Assembly: GCA_002405445.1 (NCBI GenBank)
Contig: DHLV01000237.1
Location: 2,392 to 17,318 of the forward strand
Direction: 5' to 3'
DNA: 14,927 nucleotides
DNA from: Flammeovirgaceae bacterium UBA4659
Lineage (GTDB): Bacteria > Bacteroidota > Bacteroidia > Cytophagales > Cyclobacteriaceae
The notes below the pieces were generated by a model. It searched no databases and was not told the origin of the DNA. It saw nothing but the letters and a program-made list of their open reading frames with translations. Position 1 is the first letter of the stretch; each line of letters starts with the position of its first letter. Position numbers and translations under genes: made by a program. Of the stretch, positions 6,990 to 14,857 are shown piece by piece.

Positions 6990-7286
6990 ATGAAACGTGT
7001 TCTTGCAAAAAGCACTCTTCGAGAATTTTGGGAAAAGCATAGAGACTCTGAGCAATATCTTAAAACTTGGTATAAAACCGCAATGGAGTCTGAATGGCGC
7101 TCGCCTCGTGACGTGAAGAAGACGTATGCAAGCGCAAGTTTTTTAATTGATAATCGCGTTGTGTTTAACATTAAGGGGAACCACTATAGATTAGTCGTGA
7201 AGTTCAATTATGAAAGAAGTTGGGCGTTTATTCGATTTATTGGAACACACGCCAGTTATGACAAAATAAATGCGTCTAAAATATGA
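6990..7286 (+). CDS. higB: HigB-family type II toxin (RelE-like mRNA interferase)
   Basis: The product has 98 residues, the usual size. It matches the HigB_toxin group of RelE-fold ribonucleases that cut mRNA on the ribosome. Family features: LREFWEKH (11-18), AMESEWRSPRDVKKTYASASF (31-51), RVVFNIKGNHYRLVVKFNY (56-74) and the C-terminal FIRFIGTHASYDKI (81-94), which is the most diagnostic. The stop overlaps the antitoxin start by 4 bases (ATGA, 7283-7286), the standard toxin-first higBA order with translational coupling. The stretch looks more AT-rich than the flanking genes and uses more AAA and ATA codons, consistent with horizontal acquisition (visual judgement). The predicted transcription start leaves almost no leader before the ATG. 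The toxin appears intact. Confidence 0.9.
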   Translation: MKRVLAKSTLREFWEKHRDSEQYLKTWYKTAMESEWRSPRDVKKTYASASFLIDNRVVFNIKGNHYRLVVKFNYERSWAFIRFIGTHASYDKINASKI

Positions 7287-7651
7287 TCGTAAAACCTATT
7301 AAGACAAAGAAAGAATATGAGCTTGCTCTCAAGCGACTTGAAAGAGTTTTTGATGCATCTCCCACAACACCTGCGGGAGACGAAGCTGAGCTATTGGCAA
7401 TGGTTATTGATGCCTACGAACAAGAAAAATTCCCAATCGATGCGCCAGATCCAATTGAAGCAATTAAGATAAGAATGGAAGAAATGGGGTTGAGACAAAT
7501 AGACCTTGTAGGAATAATTGGTGAAAAAGGAAAAGTATCCGAAGTTCTTCGAAGGAAAAGGAAGCTAAATCTTGCAATGATTCGTAGAATAAATCAGCGA
7601 CTTCAAATCCCGCCCTCCGTGTTAATTCAAGAATATAAACTTTCCGCGTAG
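7283..7651 (+). CDS. higA: HigA-family antitoxin with helix-turn-helix
   Basis: The product has 122 residues. The N-terminal half (about 1-58) is a helical segment with the DEAELLAMVIDAYE pattern of HigA-type antitoxins. A Cro/C1-type helix-turn-helix lies at about 58-105: AIKIRMEEMGLRQIDLVGIIG, then the recognition helix region GKVSEVLRRKRKLNLAMI. It should bind and neutralise HigB and repress the operon through the repeats at 6949-6973. The ATG overlaps the last 4 bases of higB. The stop (7649-7651) is followed at once by the stop of the converging oxidoreductase gene (7652), so there is no room for a terminator between them. Confidence 0.88.
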   Translation: MIVKPIKTKKEYELALKRLERVFDASPTTPAGDEAELLAMVIDAYEQEKFPIDAPDPIEAIKIRMEEMGLRQIDLVGIIGEKGKVSEVLRRKRKLNLAMIRRINQRLQIPPSVLIQEYKLSA

Positions 7652-8779
7652 TTACCCAATCTCAATCACTACATCATCGGTCATTGGATGGCCAACGCAC
7701 GTAAGCACATAACCTTCGGCACGCTCGCTCTTGGATAGACCTTCTTCTTCATCTAACTTCACTTGGCCGGACAATGCCTTTCCGCGGCAAGCGGTGCACA
7801 AACCACTTTGGCAGGAGTAAGGCAAGTCAATACCCTGATCGAGGGCTGTTTCTAAAATTGTTTTGTTGTGCGGTACGGCAATCACATGCTCTTGACCATC
7901 GTAGCGGATGGTGACGTCACGCGTCTTTTTTTCAGCAGCAGGTTGATCATCTTTCCTCGGCTTATCAAGCACCCCCGCCACAAAACTTTCTTTGAAAATT
8001 TTTTCTCTGGGTATTTGATGCTCCGCCAGTAAAGTCTCAACATTCTTCATCATGCCCTCGGGGCCGCACATCAGATACGTAGTTTTTTCCAGCCCACAAC
8101 CCGGAATTCGTTCAAAAAGTTTGGTGAGCATCTCTTTATTCAAAAGCCCGGAGAGCCCCTGCCAATTCATGGGCGCATTGTCAAGAATATGAATCACATG
8201 CAGTCGGCCCTCGTATTGGGTTTGCAACACTTCAAACTGATTTTTGAAAATAATGCTGTCGATATCACGGTTGCAGTAAATCAGTGAGCAAATGCTGTCG
8301 GGCTCTTGAGTCAACAAACTCTTGATGATTGACATCATGGGGGTGATACCTGAGCCGCCCGCGAACATGATCAGGTGTCGCTTATTGCCGCTGGAATATT
8401 CGGTGGTGAATTGCCCCATGGGCTCCATTACCTTTAACGTATCGCCCACCTTCAAATGGTCAGGCAGCCAATTAGACATCAAACCCTTTTCTACTCTTTT
8501 CACGCTAACAGCCAAATCTGTATCCACAAATGGCGAACTGCAAAGAGAGTAGGCCCTGCGTACCTCTTTGCCCGCCACCGGCACAATCAGGGTCAAAAAC
8601 TGGCCCGATTTATAGCTGATCTTTTTGCTAGGCTGCTCAAAAACGATGGAAATAGCATCTTTGGTTTCCTGGATGATGTTCTTCACTTTCAGATCGTGGT
8701 AATGTGATCCTGTGTCGTCCGTTCCTGCCTTTGCCGCAGGCTGGGTTTGATCTTTTTTCTTAAACAAGCCAAATGCCAT
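7652..8779 (-). CDS. PaaE-like oxidoreductase: FAD / NAD(P) / 2Fe-2S reductase
   Basis: The product has 375 residues and three modules. The FAD domain (about 25-130) contains RAYS (75-78). The NAD(P) domain (about 135-260) contains GGSGITP (141-147) and CGPEGMM (238-244). A plant-type 2Fe-2S ferredoxin domain (about 287-375) has ligands C323, C328, C331 and C361. The order matches PaaE/PaaK, the reductase of phenylacetyl-CoA epoxidase, and related ferredoxin-NADP reductase-like proteins. It passes electrons from NAD(P)H through FAD to the iron-sulfur centre and on to a partner oxygenase. No paa oxygenase genes are in the window, so the partner is unknown and I give no symbol. The open frame extends 12 residues further upstream, but ATG 8779 (MAFGLFKKK) is the more natural start. 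It converges on higA with abutting stops. Confidence 0.9.
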   Translation of the reverse strand: MAFGLFKKKDQTQPAAKAGTDDTGSHYHDLKVKNIIQETKDAISIVFEQPSKKISYKSGQFLTLIVPVAGKEVRRAYSLCSSPFVDTDLAVSVKRVEKGLMSNWLPDHLKVGDTLKVMEPMGQFTTEYSSGNKRHLIMFAGGSGITPMMSIIKSLLTQEPDSICSLIYCNRDIDSIIFKNQFEVLQTQYEGRLHVIHILDNAPMNWQGLSGLLNKEMLTKLFERIPGCGLEKTTYLMCGPEGMMKNVETLLAEHQIPREKIFKESFVAGVLDKPRKDDQPAAEKKTRDVTIRYDGQEHVIAVPHNKTILETALDQGIDLPYSCQSGLCTACRGKALSGQVKLDEEEGLSKSERAEGYVLTCVGHPMTDDVVIEIG

Positions 8780-8812
8780 AATTGAAGTTTTTATCAATAA
8801 CAAATAAGGCCG

Positions 8813-8820
8813 CAAATGTA
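8813..8820 (-). promoter_or_regulatory. Bacteroidota -7 element for the oxidoreductase gene
   Basis: The plus strand reads CAAATGTA, so the minus strand reads TACATTTG, a perfect TAnnTTTG. It lies 33 bases before the ATG at 8779, leaving a leader of about 25-28 bases. No clear -33 element was found at the expected distance. Confidence 0.55.
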
Positions 8821-8981
8821 CTTAAAATAGGAGACAGAATTTTTAATGCTGTGTACAACAAAAATCCTCGCCCCCGTGCAGCGGGTGTCGCGCAAGCGGT
8901 GCACGAAAAGTGCAGAATAGTAACACCATTGCAAACCGAATGGGTCACAATGGCTTTCGCAATCACGCGAAGGAGAAATGG
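8821..8981 (-). other. Intergenic spacer downstream of the DUF5916 gene
   Basis: No gene is supported here. It holds two modest inverted repeats: CTTTCGC / GCGAAGG with one mismatch (8954-8960 and 8967-8973), and CGTGCA / TGCACG (8875-8880 and 8900-8905), the second followed on the minus strand by ATTTTTGTT after a GC-rich gap. Either could help end the DUF5916 transcript, but neither is a classical terminator. Confidence 0.35.
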
Positions 8982-11255
8982 CTACAGATTCAACCAATAT
9001 GTGAATTTAAGTACCAACGCCTGGTCGTTGGCACGGTCATCGGCAGGCAGTCGGTTATTGACGTGGTTGTATACCAAAAAAATATCAGAAGCCGGGCGAA
9101 AGCGCCACTGCAGCCTTGCATTAAAGTTGACTGACTCAAACCGGGTGTTGCACTGCCACACACCGGTGAAAAACACTTTCGATGACAACGTTAAGTCGAG
9201 GCGCGGGCGCAGCAGCAGAAACTCTGCACTGCCGTAAGGTGCGCCCAGGTTCAACTCGTTGTAGTTAACGGTAAGTGCCAAACTTCCATACGGCTGGTAA
9301 CGGTAATTGATGGTGCCACCGGCTGTCAATCGGGTGCCCGAATAAAACTGCCCACCACTTGCCTGTGCAAAAAAGTTGAAGACTTTACGCGTGTTGGAGC
9401 CATAGTTGACCTCAAACTCGGTCCACTCAAACGCTTTGCCTGCCCGGTAGGCGCTTCCGCCATGGGGAAACAGCGGATTAAATTCTTCGGGCAGCAACTG
9501 GAAGATATGTGTGGCCGATGCAGACAAGAAAGACGTGTTCAAAAAATTAAAAACATAATCGATCGAATAGGTTCTGTCGGTGAGCGTTCCACCCGGTGTA
9601 ATGGTATAATTGATTTCAGCGCCCGGGCCCATCACTGCTATGGGAGAATTTTTAGGATAGAACCTTCCCTCTGTTCTAAAAAAGCTGGTGACGTAACCGG
9701 GATACACTGCCAGGGCTGGCACGTACCCAACTTCTGCATTGTAGTTTTTGCCCACGGCATTGTTACCAACAAAAGCATTGAAGTAGCGCGTGTTGTACCC
9801 GATAAATCCACCGGCAGAGAAATTATTGTTGGTGGTAAAGTCATCAAATGAATGGTGGTAGTAGATGTCGCCATTCCAACGGTTACTTTTGGTGATCAGG
9901 TTAAAATCAAAACCGACCACACGGTTGTATAAATTGAGTCGTTTGGTGGTGTCTGTGCCAACGATCACATCGCGCACCAATCCGGGGGCATACTTATTTG
10001 CCTTGTCATAACTGCCCAAACCCAACGACTGCTTGTCTACAATAAAAAAATCGATATTTGAACGCGAGAATACTTGCTTCTGCACGATGGCCATAGAATA
10101 CATTTGGCTGGGCAGGCCGATCGATGCCTTTTCAGCCGTGCGCATGTTCAATATTCCTATGCGCCAGTCTTTACCAATCTTACCACTGATGCGGGCGCCA
10201 TATTGAATGGGCACCTGCCGGGCTGAACCTGTGGAATCCAGAACCAACCCGATTCTGCGTGAGAAAAAAGGTCGTGTATCGGGAAACCCGGGTGTGGAAA
10301 ACAGATCGCTGTTCTCTAAGAAAAATTGCCTGCGTTCAGGAAACTGAAACTCAAACCGAGTAAGATTGATCACTTGCTGATCCACCTCAACGTTTGAAAA
10401 GTCAGGGTTGAGGGTGAGATCAAGATTGAGTGACGGGCTCAATGCCACTTTGCCATCGAGCCCCACATTTCCGGTGGCTGATATGGGCTTTCCATTTTCC
10501 AAATCCTGCTGGCTCACGCCTGCCAGGTAGGGTATCAACGCGACATTCGCGCCTGCATGCGGTGGCTTTTTATCAAACACCACCTTTCCCGAATAGGCGA
10601 ACGAAGCCGGAATAAACTGGATAGGCGTAGCAATCCAACTGCTCACCTGGTTGTGCTTCAAATCCTGCCGCACAAACGTAACGTTCCATTCGCTGGTATT
10701 GTGGTTGTAGCGAAACGACTTGAGCGGGATGGCCAGTTCGGCAACCCACTTGTCGGGGTAACGATGCACTTCAGAGTACCACTTGTTGTCCCAGCTTTCA
10801 TTGAAAGATCCATCGTCTTGCCCGCCACCGGAAATTATGCCCTCGTGCTGCACACCAAACGGGGTGATGGAAAAATAAAAACCGTTCGTATAATCATTGT
10901 ACGAGTCGAGGTAAATACCAATGTTGTCGTTGAGTTCCCAATCAAAATCCCTGCGCAGCGATTGCATGATATTGGGCTTGCTGTCGTCATAGCAAACAAA
11001 CGAGACATAGAAAAAATGGTCGTCATAAGCGAGCCTTGCTTCAGACTGGAAGGTGGGACGCATCGAATCGACCGGAAAGTTGAGGTAGAAATTTCTGGCC
11101 ACATCTGCCTTTTGCCAGGTGGGCTCCGTGAGCTGTCCGTCTACGGTAATGGCTTCGGATGCACGTGCAATGTTCAGGGCCAGGCCGGGCATGTTTTTTT
11201 GGGCACCGGCTGTCGAGGAAACCAAAAGGAAAACAAAAATAACAGCCCACCTCAT
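8982..11255 (-). CDS. DUF5916 protein with N-terminal carbohydrate-binding-9-like domain
   Basis: The product has 757 residues. Residues 1-18 (MRWAVIFVFLLVSSTAGA) are a signal peptide, which decides the start at 11255; the frame is open to 11327, but that extension lacks a signal-like start. Residues of about 25-215 form a CBM9-like beta domain (ITVDGQLTEPTWQKA, LAYDDHFFYVSFVCYD, WVAELAIPLKSFRY). The remainder is the DUF5916 region, with the characteristic NPDFSNVEVDQQVINLTRFE and FPERRQFFLEN segments, followed by alternating aromatic strands that look like an outer-membrane barrel and end in FTYWLNL. These large envelope proteins are widespread in Bacteroidota and their function is not established. 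A second family member ends at position 76. It is probably transcribed alone from a promoter just upstream. Confidence 0.9.
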   Translation of the reverse strand: MRWAVIFVFLLVSSTAGAQKNMPGLALNIARASEAITVDGQLTEPTWQKADVARNFYLNFPVDSMRPTFQSEARLAYDDHFFYVSFVCYDDSKPNIMQSLRRDFDWELNDNIGIYLDSYNDYTNGFYFSITPFGVQHEGIISGGGQDDGSFNESWDNKWYSEVHRYPDKWVAELAIPLKSFRYNHNTSEWNVTFVRQDLKHNQVSSWIATPIQFIPASFAYSGKVVFDKKPPHAGANVALIPYLAGVSQQDLENGKPISATGNVGLDGKVALSPSLNLDLTLNPDFSNVEVDQQVINLTRFEFQFPERRQFFLENSDLFSTPGFPDTRPFFSRRIGLVLDSTGSARQVPIQYGARISGKIGKDWRIGILNMRTAEKASIGLPSQMYSMAIVQKQVFSRSNIDFFIVDKQSLGLGSYDKANKYAPGLVRDVIVGTDTTKRLNLYNRVVGFDFNLITKSNRWNGDIYYHHSFDDFTTNNNFSAGGFIGYNTRYFNAFVGNNAVGKNYNAEVGYVPALAVYPGYVTSFFRTEGRFYPKNSPIAVMGPGAEINYTITPGGTLTDRTYSIDYVFNFLNTSFLSASATHIFQLLPEEFNPLFPHGGSAYRAGKAFEWTEFEVNYGSNTRKVFNFFAQASGGQFYSGTRLTAGGTINYRYQPYGSLALTVNYNELNLGAPYGSAEFLLLRPRLDLTLSSKVFFTGVWQCNTRFESVNFNARLQWRFRPASDIFLVYNHVNNRLPADDRANDQALVLKFTYWLNL

Positions 11256-11267
11256 AAAAAAAGTCTG

Positions 11268-11275
11268 CAAAGATA
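11268..11275 (-). promoter_or_regulatory. Bacteroidota -7 element for the DUF5916 gene
   Basis: The plus strand reads CAAAGATA, so the minus strand reads TATCTTTG, a perfect TAnnTTTG, 12 bases before the ATG at 11255. Transcription would start about 6-9 bases before the start codon, giving a very short leader. No clear -33 element is present. Confidence 0.5.
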
Positions 11276-11320
11276 TCAAAACCGATACATTAACGGTGAA
11301 TGATAAAAATTGTTTGAGTG

Positions 11321-11335
11321 TTAACATCTTGTTAA
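11321..11335. promoter_or_regulatory. 15-base dyad, candidate operator
   Basis: TTAACA (11321-11326) and TGTTAA (11330-11335) are perfect inverted repeats separated by TCT. The site is 66-80 bases upstream of the DUF5916 start and about 85 bases upstream of the divergent gene at 11420, so it could act on either. The form fits a dimeric DNA-binding protein; which one is unknown. Confidence 0.45.
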
Positions 11336-11419
11336 AGCGGGTGAATCCAAAACATGCAGCATCTTTACGTTCAACTCGTATTGTGATTAATTGAATGGCA
11401 AAGCATCAAAATCGGTACA

Positions 11420-12021
11420 ATGCAGAAAAGCATCACCATCGTCACCTTGCTCATGATTACAGTACTTTTGATCATCGGTGGATTATATTTCAGAGAAAAC
11501 CCTGAAAGCCTTGACATCAATGCGCCCGTCATGAAAGAATCAGCAACCACTCCTGCCAAATACAATTCCGGATTTGTCGAATCAAATATGACTGGTAAGG
11601 TTTTTTTATTGAGTAGTTACCTTGACGAAAACCATTGCAGTGTGACTGCCCGGTGCAATTGCAGTGGAACGGATTTATTTCTTATTCGATGAACGTCAGT
11701 TTGCGATGGTATCACGATGCCTTTACAACGACAAATACTTTTTAGGCGTCTATCAAATCAGGAGCGACAGTTTGAAATGTGAATTTGATCAAAGGGTGAT
11801 TGGCGAGATAATTGATGCGCGTACGGATGCAACGAAGTACAAAATGGAAGAATTTGTAATTCAGCAAATGGCCTTCATCACCAGGTGGTGTCAAAAGAGA
11901 CCCATTCTTCAGAACCGAGCGCAGCGATATGCAAAACGGAACTCGGTATGACTCACTGACAGCAACCAAAATGACAGCGGCAATGATGGCAAACCCTGCA
12001 TGGGCGTTTACTTTCCGCTGA
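11420..12021 (+). pseudogene. Signal-anchored small protein gene, apparently broken by two frameshifts
   Basis: The first segment starts at ATG 11420 with a hydrophobic anchor or signal (MQKSITIVTLLMITVLLIIGG) and continues to GKVFLLSSYLDENHCSVTARCNCSGTDL near 11678, but its frame stops at 11692-11694. Protein-like sequence continues in the next frame: FLFDERQFAMVSRCLYND, YFLGVYQIRSDSLKCEFDQ and up to FVIQQM near 11870. It then continues in the third frame: KRDPFFRTERSDMQNGTRYDS, ending at TGA 12019-12021. Each shift is +1, consistent with one extra base (or two lost) near 11676-11682 and again somewhere in 11860-11950. Rejoined, the protein would have about 200 residues with a cysteine cluster (C-x5-C-x-C). 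I do not recognise a named family. Two separate short genes or sequencing errors are alternatives; neighbouring genes show no such errors. Confidence 0.55.
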
Positions 12022-12040
12022 AGATCACGTACATTTTAAC

Positions 12041-12048
12041 TATCTTCG
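12041..12048 (+). promoter_or_regulatory. Candidate purB -7 element
   Basis: TATCTTCG is one base off TAnnTTTG and lies 18 bases before the GTG at 12067. TACATTTT at 12030-12037 is an equally close alternative. No clear -33 element was found, so the call is weak. Confidence 0.35.
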
Positions 12049-12066
12049 CACCTTAATAACCCGCAT

Positions 12067-13410
12067 GTGAAAAGCTCGCTCACTGCCCTCTCCCCCATCG
12101 ATGGTCGCTATCATGCACAAACTGAAAGCCTGCGCCCCTACTTTTCTGAGTTTGGATTAATCCGCTACCGCGTAATGGTAGAAGTGGAATACTTCATTGC
12201 ACTGACCGAAATACCTTTGCCGGAGTTAAAGGGTTTTCCTGCTTCTCAATTTGAGGCGCTGCGCTCCCTATACAAAAACTTCGAAGCGGCAGACGCAGAA
12301 AAGATCAAGGAAATTGAAAGAACCACCAATCATGACGTCAAAGCAGTAGAATATTTTCTCAAAGATGCCTTTGATATACTTGGGCTTGCTATCTATAAGG
12401 AATTCATCCACTTTGGGCTTACCTCCCAAGATATCAACAACACCGCTACCCCCCTGCTGCTGAAGGACTTTATCGAACAACAATTCCTTCCGTTAGTCAA
12501 TGTGCTGCTGCAGCGGCTCAGCCGGCAAGCCATTGAGTGGAATGATGTGCCCATGCTGGCGCGCACCCATGGGCAACCGGCATCACCCACGCGCGTGGGC
12601 AAAGAGTTGGAAGTTTTCTGCGTCCGCATCAGCAACCAACTTGCTTTGTTGAAGACCATCCCGTACGCTGCCAAGCTGGGTGGGGCCACCGGCAATTTCA
12701 ATGCGCACCACGTGGCATACCCACACATTCGATGGAGAGATTTTGCCGATCATTTTGTGAATCAAAAGCTCGGGTTGGTACGCAGCCACCCCACCACACA
12801 AATTGAGCACTACGACCAACTGGCCGCATTGTTTGATAACTTGAAGCGCATCAACACAATACTGATCGACTACAGCCGAGATGTATGGCAATATGTGGCC
12901 ATGAACTATTTCAAGCAAAAAATAAAAGAAGGCGAAGTTGGGTCCAGCGCGATGCCGCACAAAGTAAACCCTATTGATTTTGAAAATGCCGAAGGGAATC
13001 TAGGCATTGCCAACGCGTTGTTCGAGCACCTCTCCGCAAAGCTTCCCATCTCGCGCTTGCAGCGCGATTTAACGGACTCAACCGTATTGCGAAATATTGG
13101 CGTTCCGCTCGCACACACAACTATCGCCCTCAAGTCACTTGAAAAGGGAATAGGCAAACTTGAATTGAACCGAGCAGCGATTGATGCTGATTTAGAAAGC
13201 AATTGGGCCGTGGTGGCGGAAGCGATTCAAACTGTATTGCGAAAAGAAGGATACCCAAATCCTTATGAAGCGCTGAAAATGCTCACGAGAAAAAATGAGA
13301 CGATCACACAAAGCAGCATTCATCTATTCATAGAAACACTCGATGTTTCTGATGCACTAAAATTAGAATTAAAAAAAATCAGTCCTTTTAATTACACAGG
13401 CATCAGTTAG
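12067..13410 (+). CDS. purB: Adenylosuccinate lyase
   Basis: The product has 447 residues. It is the cytoplasmic purine enzyme that releases fumarate from SAICAR and from adenylosuccinate, acting twice on the way to AMP; the family works as a homotetramer. The fumarase/lyase signature GSSAMPHKVNPIDFENAEG is at 292-310, with the catalytic serine in S293/S294. H168 in LARTHGQ (164-170) is the general acid, and NHDVKAVEYF (88-97) and TSQDINNT (119-126) line the active site. SPIDGRY (9-15) at the N-terminus is typical of the E. coli-type PurB subgroup. The start must be GTG 12067: an ATG two bases earlier is out of frame and is followed at once by TGA, and no in-frame ATG exists back to the stop at 12037. 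The 3' end overlaps the tolC-like gene by 8 bases on the opposite strand. Confidence 0.96.
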   Translation: MKSSLTALSPIDGRYHAQTESLRPYFSEFGLIRYRVMVEVEYFIALTEIPLPELKGFPASQFEALRSLYKNFEAADAEKIKEIERTTNHDVKAVEYFLKDAFDILGLAIYKEFIHFGLTSQDINNTATPLLLKDFIEQQFLPLVNVLLQRLSRQAIEWNDVPMLARTHGQPASPTRVGKELEVFCVRISNQLALLKTIPYAAKLGGATGNFNAHHVAYPHIRWRDFADHFVNQKLGLVRSHPTTQIEHYDQLAALFDNLKRINTILIDYSRDVWQYVAMNYFKQKIKEGEVGSSAMPHKVNPIDFENAEGNLGIANALFEHLSAKLPISRLQRDLTDSTVLRNIGVPLAHTTIALKSLEKGIGKLELNRAAIDADLESNWAVVAEAIQTVLRKEGYPNPYEALKMLTRKNETITQSSIHLFIETLDVSDALKLELKKISPFNYTGIS

Positions 13411-14857
13411 GATCAGGTGTATACAACAATTGCTTTGATGCGAAGTCATACAACGTTAGCCTTCGCAGATTGAAGTAAGAAGTCCAGAAAGAGCGTAGCG
13501 CTTCCACATAACTTCTTCGCGCATTGTCTTTTTCGGTGAGGGCAATATTCAAATTGGTGATATCAATCTTGCCAATCAAATACCGATTCTGAGCGACATT
13601 GTATCGCTCGCGAGCCACTTCATCAGACTTCTTCGTGATTTCAATTTGTAAACGCAACAAATCAAACTGGCGCACTTGGGTAATAATCTCTTGGTCGGCA
13701 TTTACCTCGTCTTGCGCGATGGTGTAATCATTTAGTTTCTTATTGGCCAGTGCCGTTTGCATGGTAGCCTTGTTTCGTCCCCAATTAAAAATAGGAACAT
13801 TAAAGCTTACATTAAATTGTTGTTGCTGAGAGGGTCGGTTGTACAGGTCATTGAACATCAGGGCTGTGTTATTCAACCCAAACGAAGCTGACAGCGAAGC
13901 ATCGTTTAAGCGACTGCCTTTCGCCCGGGCAACATCGCGCTCGGCTTCAATGCGCCTTCGCTCAAAAGCAATGTAGGCTGCGCGGTTTCGTCTCGCATAA
14001 TTTAATGCATCCTCAAGACCTAGTTCAAATGTGGGTATTTCCTCAGGGAGCGTTAACTCAAATGGCTCATCGTCTTTGAAACCAAGAAATGTGCGCAGCA
14101 TTAAACTGTTATTTTGTATGTTGATGCGCGCCTGCGCCACATCCTGTTTTGACTTCAATAACTGCAATTCAACTTGCAAGAGTTTGTCCTGTGAAGTAGT
14201 GCCGATATTATAACGGCCTTGCTCAATCTTGAAAATGGTATCGTTATTGGCTAAGTTAAATGTGGCAATTTGTTCATCGATTTGAGCCCTTATCACTTGG
14301 AAATACATATCGGCAGCCGTCTGTGCAATAAATTCCATCTGCTCTACAAACTCCCGCTTTGACTCTTCAAAACGTAACGGCTCGGTTCTTCGATCCCATT
14401 TAAATGGATTAAACGCGTACAAGGGTTGGTTCAAGCTGACAAAAAACAAATTGCTATTCCACGCAGATGAGTTTCGCGCAATGTCATTGAAAAAGTTGAA
14501 GCTGGTGTTGGCCGATATAGTGCCGCCCGTCCAGCGCAAAGGCTGTATGAGCCCAACATTGGTAAGCGAGTTCGTTTGATTGATGGGTTGGAAAAGCCTT
14601 GTTCCATCGGGTTGAATAACCTGGGTAAAACCCTGACCGTAGCTCGGTGCGTTGCCAGAGACGGTTAGTTGGGGATTGAACCGTGCCCGAAAAGTTCGAT
14701 ATTGCCAATAGCGTGTAAGTTTCGAAGTTTCTGTCCGTTTAGAGGCAGGTGATTGAGCCAACGCGCGAGCAATTACTTCTTCTAGGTTAAGTTTATGTTG
14801 AGCAAACAACGCAAACGGCATCGCGAACAACGCCAGTAAAATCAACATCTTATTCAT
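13403..14857 (-). CDS. TolC-family outer membrane efflux protein
   Basis: The product has 484 residues. Residues 1-19 (MNKMLILLALFAMPFALFA) are a signal peptide. The mature part shows two outer-membrane-efflux repeats rich in coiled-coil helix: LNLEEVIARALAQSPASKRT near the start, long helical stretches with heptad-like spacing (about 190-320 and 370-470), and RRIEAERDVARAKGSRLNDASLSASFG between them. TolC-type trimers form the outer-membrane channel of tripartite efflux or type I secretion systems. The frame is open to 14914, but the signal peptide and the overlap with the upstream gene fix the start at ATG 14857. The start overlaps the stop of an ABC permease gene by 8 bases (14850-14857), so the two are translationally coupled and likely form one exporter. 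The cargo is unknown. Confidence 0.9.
   Translation of the reverse strand: MNKMLILLALFAMPFALFAQHKLNLEEVIARALAQSPASKRTETSKLTRYWQYRTFRARFNPQLTVSGNAPSYGQGFTQVIQPDGTRLFQPINQTNSLTNVGLIQPLRWTGGTISANTSFNFFNDIARNSSAWNSNLFFVSLNQPLYAFNPFKWDRRTEPLRFEESKREFVEQMEFIAQTAADMYFQVIRAQIDEQIATFNLANNDTIFKIEQGRYNIGTTSQDKLLQVELQLLKSKQDVAQARINIQNNSLMLRTFLGFKDDEPFELTLPEEIPTFELGLEDALNYARRNRAAYIAFERRRIEAERDVARAKGSRLNDASLSASFGLNNTALMFNDLYNRPSQQQQFNVSFNVPIFNWGRNKATMQTALANKKLNDYTIAQDEVNADQEIITQVRQFDLLRLQIEITKKSDEVARERYNVAQNRYLIGKIDITNLNIALTEKDNARRSYVEALRSFWTSYFNLRRLTLYDFASKQLLYTPDPN

Noticed and set aside
8875..8905. Hairpin CGTGCA/TGCACG as an intrinsic terminator for the DUF5916 gene
   Set aside because: The loop is 19 bases and the T-run on the minus strand is separated by a GC-rich gap, so it is not a convincing terminator.
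8782..9237. Open frame of 151 codons on the plus strand over the oxidoreductase-DUF5916 gap
   Set aside because: Most of it is antisense to the DUF5916 C-terminus, and the rest has no recognisable motif or start signal.
10557..11303. Long open frame of 248 codons on the plus strand
   Set aside because: It lies wholly antisense to the signal peptide and CBM9-like domain of the DUF5916 gene, which has clear family motifs.
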